Below are positions 6,551 through 12,304 of a stretch of DNA of 12,304 nucleotides, one piece after another. Position 1 is the stretch's first letter. The number at the start of each line of letters is the position of its first letter. Made by a program: the position numbers and the translations under genes. Location of the stretch: the NCBI GenBank assembly GCA_964486845.1, contig CAZAQY010000244.1, positions 1 to 12,304 of the forward strand, written 5' to 3'. The DNA comes from Anammoximicrobium sp964486845. GTDB lineage: Bacteria > Planctomycetota > Planctomycetia > Pirellulales > Pirellulaceae. The notes under the pieces are model-generated. The model saw only the letters and a program-made list of their open reading frames with translations. It made no database searches and was not told where the DNA came from.

Positions 6551-6829
6551 TTGTATCTGGTTGTCTGTTACGATATCGTGGAGAATCGTCGTCGGGCTCG
6601 CGTGCTGAAGAAGCTCCGCGAGTACCTGGCGCACGTGCAAAAGAGCGTCTTTGAGGGCCCGTTGGACGACCACCGGTTGGAGCCGTTGCGGCAGATGCTG
6701 CTGGAGGAGATCGATCCGGTGACCGACACCGTGCGGATTTACCACCTGTGTGGCAGGTGTATTCCGGCCACACAAGTCCTGGGAACCGGGACCTTCTTGG
6801 AGACCGAGGAAATAGACGAGGTCGTGTGA
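6551..6829 (+). CDS. cas2: Cas2, adaptation complex subunit
   Basis: A 92-residue protein starting at a TTG codon. The choice is supported by AAAAAGGAG at 6535-6543, 7 nt upstream, and by the Cas2 N-terminus (M)YLVVCYDIVENRRRARV, a beta strand followed by the conserved aspartate D8. VQKSVFEGPL matches the family's VQ.SVFEG segment, and a further strand reads DTVRIYHLCGRC. Cas2 dimerises between two Cas1 dimers and acts as the structural ruler for the captured spacer. Length is normal. It is the last protein gene before the leader and array and lies downstream of cas1 on the same strand. Confidence 0.96.
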   Translation: MYLVVCYDIVENRRRARVLKKLREYLAHVQKSVFEGPLDDHRLEPLRQMLLEEIDPVTDTVRIYHLCGRCIPATQVLGTGTFLETEEIDEVV

Positions 6830-7056
6830 CAGGCCGTACAGCGCGGACTGGCAATGCGCCGCAACTCGTTGTGCGCCCAAGAACTTAACGCAAGCCAGCC
6901 GCACGCCGGAGGTTGGCGGAAATCATAACCCGCTTCTGCGAAAGGAGTTAGTCACATTGGATACAATTGTCTTCTTTGCCCAAAATCAGCCGGGGATGGG
7001 GGTCGGCGGTTTGACGATCGCAAGTCCTTGCCCTATAATGCTCCCGACAAGTGACA
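6830..7056 (+). promoter_or_regulatory. CRISPR leader
   Basis: This 227-nt stretch between the cas2 stop and the first repeat has no convincing gene. It contains an imperfect hairpin (GCGC..CAAC-TC-GTTG..GCGC, 6856-6876) without a T-run, an AAAGGAG at 6941-6947 followed by a TTG at 6957, and the array promoter near its right end. Its position beside cas2, upstream of perfectly conserved repeats and opposite the decayed terminal repeat, identifies it as the leader where new spacers enter. Confidence 0.85.
7011..7039 (+). promoter_or_regulatory. Sigma70-type promoter for the pre-crRNA
   Basis: The -35 box TTGACG (7011-7016) and the -10 box TATAAT (7034-7039) are 17 nt apart: 5 of 6 and 6 of 6 consensus bases at ideal spacing. 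The predicted transcription start, near 7045-7047, is about 10 nt before the first repeat, so the transcript would begin almost at repeat 1. The orientation agrees with repeats ending in ATTGAAAC. Confidence 0.75.
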
Positions 7057-10000
7057 GGCCGAAGACATGCCTCGATGACGAGAGGATTGAAACATCGCGC
7101 AACTTCTATTTGCCTGTAATTACTGTCCAGGGCCGAAGACATGCCTCGATGACGAGAGGATTGAAACTCCTTTGGTTCCCTTAACCATTACGGCTTCATG
7201 GGTTAGGCCGAAGACATGCCTCGATGACGAGAGGATTGAACCCCCCCCCGCGAGGCCGTGCAGGGGGTTCCGTTCATGGCCGAAGACATGCCTCGATGAC
7301 GAGAGGATTGAAACTCGTTCTTGATCCTTTGTAGGTCGTCCCACGAAATTGGCCGAAGACATGCCTCGATGACGAGAGGATTGAAACAATGGACAATACC
7401 TTGTCGGATGTTTTCTGTTTCTTTGGCCGAAGACATGCCTCGATGACGAGAGGATTGAAACTTTGAAAAGATATTCGCACACTTCTGCCGTTGGATAACG
7501 GCCGAAGACATGCCTCGATGACGAGAGGATTGAAACTTAGGACAAAGACCGCAAATATCTTCTTCCTCTCTTGGCCGAAGACATGCCTCGATGACGAGAG
7601 GATTGAAACTGATTCACGGCGACTTCACCATCTCTCCAGAGTTCGTAGGCCGAAGACATGCCTCGATGACGAGAGGATTGAAACGGGTTCGCGTCCACAG
7701 GTCGTAAGACCTTTCGCAACGAGGCCGAAGACATGCCTCGATGACGAGAGGATTGAAACTTTTCTCAGTGCGGTAAGCCCGATAGGCAAAACTTAGGCCG
7801 AAGACATGCCTCGATGACGAGAGGATTGAAACGACCATCCACTTTGGTTGGCTCACCCAGCTATGTTTTGGCCGAAGACATGCCTCGATGACGAGAGGAT
7901 TGAAACGTGTCGGACATGCTCTTGAAATTAGCATCGCACGCTGGCCGAAGACATGCCTCGATGACGAGAGGATTGAAACTGCGCCTCGTTTCCTTGTGTC
8001 ATCCGTAACACGTAATGGCCGAAGACATGCCTCGATGACGAGAGGATTGAAACCCCACAATGAGTTTCGTGTTCGGTAATACCACTGACCGGCCGAAGAC
8101 ATGCCTCGATGACGAGAGGATTGAAACGCCGGTCGGGAAGTGCGTAGTTCCTCAAAAGAAGGCTCGGCCGAAGACATGCCTCGATGACGAGAGGATTGAA
8201 ACTCCCTTTCGTTGCCACCATTTACGTCTTGAACGTGGGCCGAAGACATGCCTCGATGACGAGAGGATTGAAACTCAATTCGCGGTTCGCCACTTTTTCC
8301 AGCAGGTCCATGGCCGAAGACATGCCTCGATGACGAGAGGATTGAAACGCACTTGTCGGTTACGTCGTCGTCTTTGCCTAACAAGGCCGAAGACATGCCT
8401 CGATGACGAGAGGATTGAAACAACGACAATCGCAGACCTGTAAGGTATACGAAGCCAAGGGCCGAAGACATGCCTCGATGACGAGAGGATTGAAACTCCC
8501 CACCATCAGCGGCCCAACCGCAAAAGCATCGCGCGGCCGAAGACATGCCTCGATGACGAGAGGATTGAAACTTCTTGCGCTGTTCCTTGGTGCCGAACAC
8601 CGGAGGGCGGGCCGAAGACATGCCTCGATGACGAGAGGATTGAAACCTCATGCGCCCGCTGAAACAGCGCGGCAAACTCACGGTGGCCGAAGACATGCCT
8701 CGATGACGAGAGGATTGAAACGCTTGCCGAAGGCCATGTAAAGCACTCGCTGACCAGCGGGCCGAAGACATGCCTCGATGACGAGAGGATTGAAACTCCC
8801 TCGACTACCCGCTTATTCCAGTTTGTATTCGGCCGAAGACATGCCTCGATGACGAGAGGATTGAAACTTCCTCCAAAGAAGGCTCGTTACGTCGGCGAGC
8901 CGCAGGCCGAAGACATGCCTCGATGACGAGAGGATTGAAACTCAGTCATGTGAAGTAGACATTTCTACCTTTCCATCGTGGCCGAAGACATGCCTCGATG
9001 ACGAGAGGATTGAAACGTACCACGGCTTGACCCAAGGAAGGCGGCGAATGTAATCGGCCGAAGACATGCCTCGATGACGAGAGGATTGAAACGGCGTGGC
9101 TGGTGCATCCGGCGCACTGGCCCACGTGGCCGAAGACATGCCTCGATGACGAGAGGATTGAAACACCTCGAAATAGGCCCGCGTGTCGAGCAGCGCGCGG
9201 CGGGCCGAAGACATGCCTCGATGACGAGAGGATTGAAACCCTCCAACCTTTTGCAAATCCAGATAACCACAAAACCTTGGCCGAAGACATGCCTCGATGA
9301 CGAGAGGATTGAAACCGGTAATCATCAGGTCAGCGACTCGCAAATCCTGAAGGCCGAAGACATGCCTCGATGACGAGAGGATTGAAACATTTCGAGAATG
9401 AGAGCCTATTGGCATCCCTCGACTACGGCCGAAGACATGCCTCGATGACGAGAGGATTGAAACCACCTTAAACGATCCAATTCATTTCCCTGGTCAAGCA
9501 GGGCCGAAGACATGCCTCGATGACGAGAGGATTGAAACCTCGGCAGTGGTCATGTCCACCACGGGAATGTGACCCGGCCGAAGACATGCCTCGATGACGA
9601 GAGGATTGAAACCTGTCAGGTCTTTTGCTTGGTCGTAATAGTTCAATCGGCCGAAGACATGCCTCGATGACGAGAGGATTGAAACCGTGAGTTTGTAAGA
9701 AAAGAGCAAAGTCACGCCTTATGGCCGAAGACATGCCTCGATGACGAGAGGATTGAAACGTCGGCGGGCGGGGGAATGAACGTCTCGCTGCGGTAGGGCC
9801 GAAGACATGCCTCGATGACGAGAGGATTGAAACTGCCCTGTTCATTCGGTCGCTCGCTAACGCTCGCTTGGCCGAAGACATGCCTCGATGACGAGAGGAT
9901 TGAAACCATCGCCGAACAGACCGGTGCTAATGGCGATGCGGCGGGCCGAAGACATGCCTCGATGACGAGAGGATTGAAACATGCACAGTCACGGGTTTCA

Positions 10001-12204
10001 CCTGCTTGCTGGTGAGCAAGGCCGAAGACATGCCTCGATGACGAGAGGATTGAAACATTCAAAGTGGGCGTTGTGGATGTCTGTCAGTTCGAGGGCCGAA
10101 GACATGCCTCGATGACGAGAGGATTGAAACCATTGCACTCGTCGCGGTGCTCTTCGGGAATCGCCAAAACGGGCCGAAGACATGCCTCGATGACGAGAGG
10201 ATTGAAACTGTCTCGCCAGTCCACTCGCCCTTGTCCACTTTGGGCGGCCGAAGACATGCCTCGATGACGAGAGGATTGAAACGAGAGATTTCTCCCTCTC
10301 GATGTGTTTGAGTGGCGGGCGGCCGAAGACATGCCTCGATGACGAGAGGATTGAAACAGTACATCGGCCAGCAGATCAGCCACAGCACTACTGTGGCCGA
10401 AGACATGCCTCGATGACGAGAGGATTGAAACTCATGGTAGCTCCCTTGTAAAGAGAAGCAGCCCCAGTGGCCGAAGACATGCCTCGATGACGAGAGGATT
10501 GAAACTCCTCCGGGTGAACGGAGAAGACCGTCGCGTAGTCTTTGGCCGAAGACATGCCTCGATGACGAGAGGATTGAAACCCTGGATCGTTTCGGTAGCC
10601 ATTACGCTACTCCTTCTTTGGCCGAAGACATGCCTCGATGACGAGAGGATTGAAACGTCGGTTGCTCCGCCCACGGCCGACCGGGACGGGCCGAAGACAT
10701 GCCTCGATGACGAGAGGATTGAAACTACCCCCCCCTACATACCCAATCAATACGCCTCTCTGGCCGAAGACATGCCTCGATGACGAGAGGATTGAAACGT
10801 AGCCCGTAAGCTACCCGCCCCTACGTCCCATCACTGGCCGAAGACATGCCTCGATGACGAGAGGATTGAAACACAGCACGTCCGCACCGCTCGCACACAT
10901 GCCCGCCGAGGCCGAAGACATGCCTCGATGACGAGAGGATTGAAACTCGATGCCGTTTCCACCCTCTCGACGAATCCGCTCCAGGCCGAAGACATGCCTC
11001 GATGACGAGAGGATTGAAACTGGAGGGGTTGGCCTTGTTCCAAGGCGTTGAAAGCCCGGGCCGAAGACATGCCTCGATGACGAGAGGATTGAAACCGGGT
11101 CGCAAACCAGTTCTCGTACCGCAACAGCTCAATGGCCGAAGACATGCCTCGATGACGAGAGGATTGAAACATCCCGCTGATGACACGGGCAGCGGTATTT
11201 TTCTTTCGGCCGAAGACATGCCTCGATGACGAGAGGATTGAAACTGAGAATCCTTCGACCACAGGTTTGTCAGGGAGACAGAGGCCGAAGACATGCCTCG
11301 ATGACGAGAGGATTGAAACCAGCCTTAAGACTGCTGGAGCTCAAACCAGGATAGTCGGCCGAAGACATGCCTCGATGACGAGAGGATTGAAACTAGCTCA
11401 GGACAAACGCCAGCCCGACTTGCATCTTGGCCGAAGACATGCCTCGATGACGAGAGGATTGAAACTGCTACCCCGTTGGCGATGGCGTTCTTCGCCGCGT
11501 CGGCCGAAGACATGCCTCGATGACGAGAGGATTGAAACCATTTCGGCTGGCGGACAGATTGTGAAGCGCGTCTTTGGCCGAAGACATGCCTCGATGACGA
11601 GAGGATTGAAACAGGCCCGTAGTCGCCTTCCGACGACTCGTACCAGCTTGGCCGAAGACATGCCTCGATGACGAGAGGATTGAAACTCCAAATCATGTTC
11701 ACCCCTTTCGTCCAAAAGAATGGCCGAAGACATGCCTCGATGACGAGAGGATTGAAACCAACGCGATTGATTCGTCCGCCGTTGGAACAGAACCGGGCCG
11801 AAGACATGCCTCGATGACGAGAGGATTGAAACTTGGCGCTTGTGACACGCCGTGGTCACCGAATACCCGGGCCGAAGACATGCCTCGATGACGAGAGGAT
11901 TGAAACCCGAACTTCACGTTCGAATAAGACTTATTCCTAATCATGGCCGAAGACATGCCTCGATGACGAGAGGATTGAAACCACCGTCCCATCTGGCCCG
12001 CACTTGCTCGTAGGGTTCGGCCGAAGACATGCCTCGATGACGAGAGGATTGAAACAAAAGGAAACAACACACCAACAGAGGAGTTTATCGGTGGCCGAAG
12101 ACATGCCTCGATGACGAGAGGATTGAAACCGAGAACCTGGATGCCTAGTAGTTCGCCGCTCTCGATTGGCCGAAGACATGCCTCGATGACGAGAGGATTG
12201 AAAC
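7057..12204 (+). CRISPR. CRISPR array: 70 full 37-nt repeats
   Basis: The repeat begins GGCCGAAGACATGCC and ends GAGAGGATTGAAAC (37 nt). Read by eye, 69 of 70 full copies are identical; the third differs near its 3' end. Counting the spacer before the decayed terminal repeat there are 70 spacers: 27 of 37 nt, 21 of 38, 10 of 36, 5 of 35, 4 of 39, and one each of 32 (10657-10688), 34 (8797-8830) and 41 (10131-10171). The repeat has a weak CTCG-ATGA-CGAG stem (repeat positions 15-26). Cleavage after position 29 would leave the 8-nt handle ATTGAAAC, typical of Cas6-processed type I/III arrays. The leader is on the left and the decayed repeat on the right, so the newest spacers should be near 7094. 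Spacers 15 and 25, and 24 and 32, overlap end to end. Confidence 0.99.
7206..7242 (+). repeat. Variant third CRISPR repeat
   Basis: This is the only full repeat differing from consensus: it ends GATTGAACC instead of GATTGAAAC (A to C at repeat position 36), giving a handle ATTGAACC. It runs into a C tract of nine bases (7241-7249). Loss of one A with the C-run belonging to the spacer is an equivalent reading, and a homopolymer sequencing error is possible. Confidence 0.85.
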
Positions 12205-12241
12205 CCATGCGCAGAAAGTATCGCTCTCGTAAAAATACGTT

Positions 12242-12278
12242 GGCCGAAGATGTGCTTGCGCACAATACTCGATGGAAA
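12242..12278 (+). repeat. Decayed terminal CRISPR repeat
   Basis: The first nine bases (GGCCGAAGA) match the repeat exactly and 13 of the first 16 match; beyond that identity is lost, including the ATTGAAAC handle. This is the usual state of the leader-distal last repeat. It closes spacer 70 (12205-12241). The remaining 26 nt to the window end show no further repeat and no recognisable feature. Confidence 0.8.
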
Positions 12279-12304
12279 AATGGCAGTTCTTGAGCAAGAT
12301 CAGT

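Noticed and set aside
6856..6876. A hairpin after cas2 as a possible transcription terminator.
   Set aside because: The stem is imperfect and no T-run follows, so it is only noted as part of the leader.
3..7056. Possible protospacers for the array's spacers within the cas genes of this window.
   Set aside because: No long match was noticed by eye; this was not an exhaustive comparison, so it is not claimed either way.
10581..10835. Spacers 48 and 51 both contain a GTAGC/GCTAC stem with a 6-nt loop, reminiscent of a GTAG-headed REP.
   Set aside because: The loops and flanks differ and neither matches the REP family in this window; a 5-bp coincidence is plausible.
7094..12241. Hairpins inside many spacers, e.g. 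6-bp stems in spacers 40, 54 and 66, as possible structured crRNAs or captured terminators.
   Set aside because: A rough chance estimate for 70 spacers gives about two 6-bp and nine 5-bp short-loop stems, close to what is seen, so no enrichment is claimed.
7120..12265. Many long open frames on both strands across the array, e.g. 7614-8771 on the minus strand, with peptides such as FQSSRHRGMSSA, FNPLVIEACLRP and RPKTCLDDERIET recurring.
   Set aside because: These are translations of the CRISPR repeat, which lacks stops in several frames; the intervening peptides come from unrelated spacers and there are no gene-like starts.

Overview
The window holds the accessory, adaptation and array end of a type III-like CRISPR-Cas locus, all on the + strand. 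Its high GC content, the GTAG-headed REP palindromes translating as PPEGGTT, and the GTGGTCAGT-type intergenic repeats suggest a planctomycete-like bacterium. That assignment is an inference from style, not a proof. No Cas10 or Csm/Cmr backbone gene lies in the window; these would be expected upstream of position 1.

Layout: (1) 3-665, the 3' part of a Cas6-type crRNA-processing RAMP endonuclease, running in from outside. (2) 658-2196, overlapping cas6 by 8 bp, a CARF-HEPN ribonuclease of the Csx1/TM1812 (DxTHG) family with a complete Csx3/Crn3-like ring-nuclease domain fused to its C-terminus. This is the most interesting gene here: sensor, RNase and probable off-switch in one polypeptide. 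(3) 2163-3051, a RAYT (REP-associated HUH transposase) gene flanked by two REP doublets on each side in mirror order. (4) 3071-5053, a CRISPR-associated primase-polymerase (TPR, archaeo-eukaryotic primase, Cys-rich PriL-like region), with another REP doublet translated in frame inside it. (5) 5126-6421, Cas1 carrying a disordered insertion of about 100 residues. (6) 6551-6829, Cas2, with a TTG start. (7) 6830-7056, the leader, with a consensus sigma70-type promoter just before the first repeat. (8) 7057-12278, a CRISPR array of 70 full 37-nt repeats, 70 spacers (32-41 nt, mostly 37-38) and one decayed terminal repeat.

Inferred working model: an interference complex encoded upstream makes cyclic oligoadenylate, which activates the CARF-HEPN enzyme, and the fused Csx3-like domain degrades the messenger. 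Cas6 cuts the pre-crRNA, leaving an ATTGAAAC 5' handle. Cas1, Cas2 and the primase form the spacer-acquisition module. REP elements have colonised the operon and altered two of its proteins. The array looks recently active: 69 of 70 full repeats appear identical by eye, and two spacer pairs overlap end to end as if sampled from neighbouring positions of the same or related invaders.
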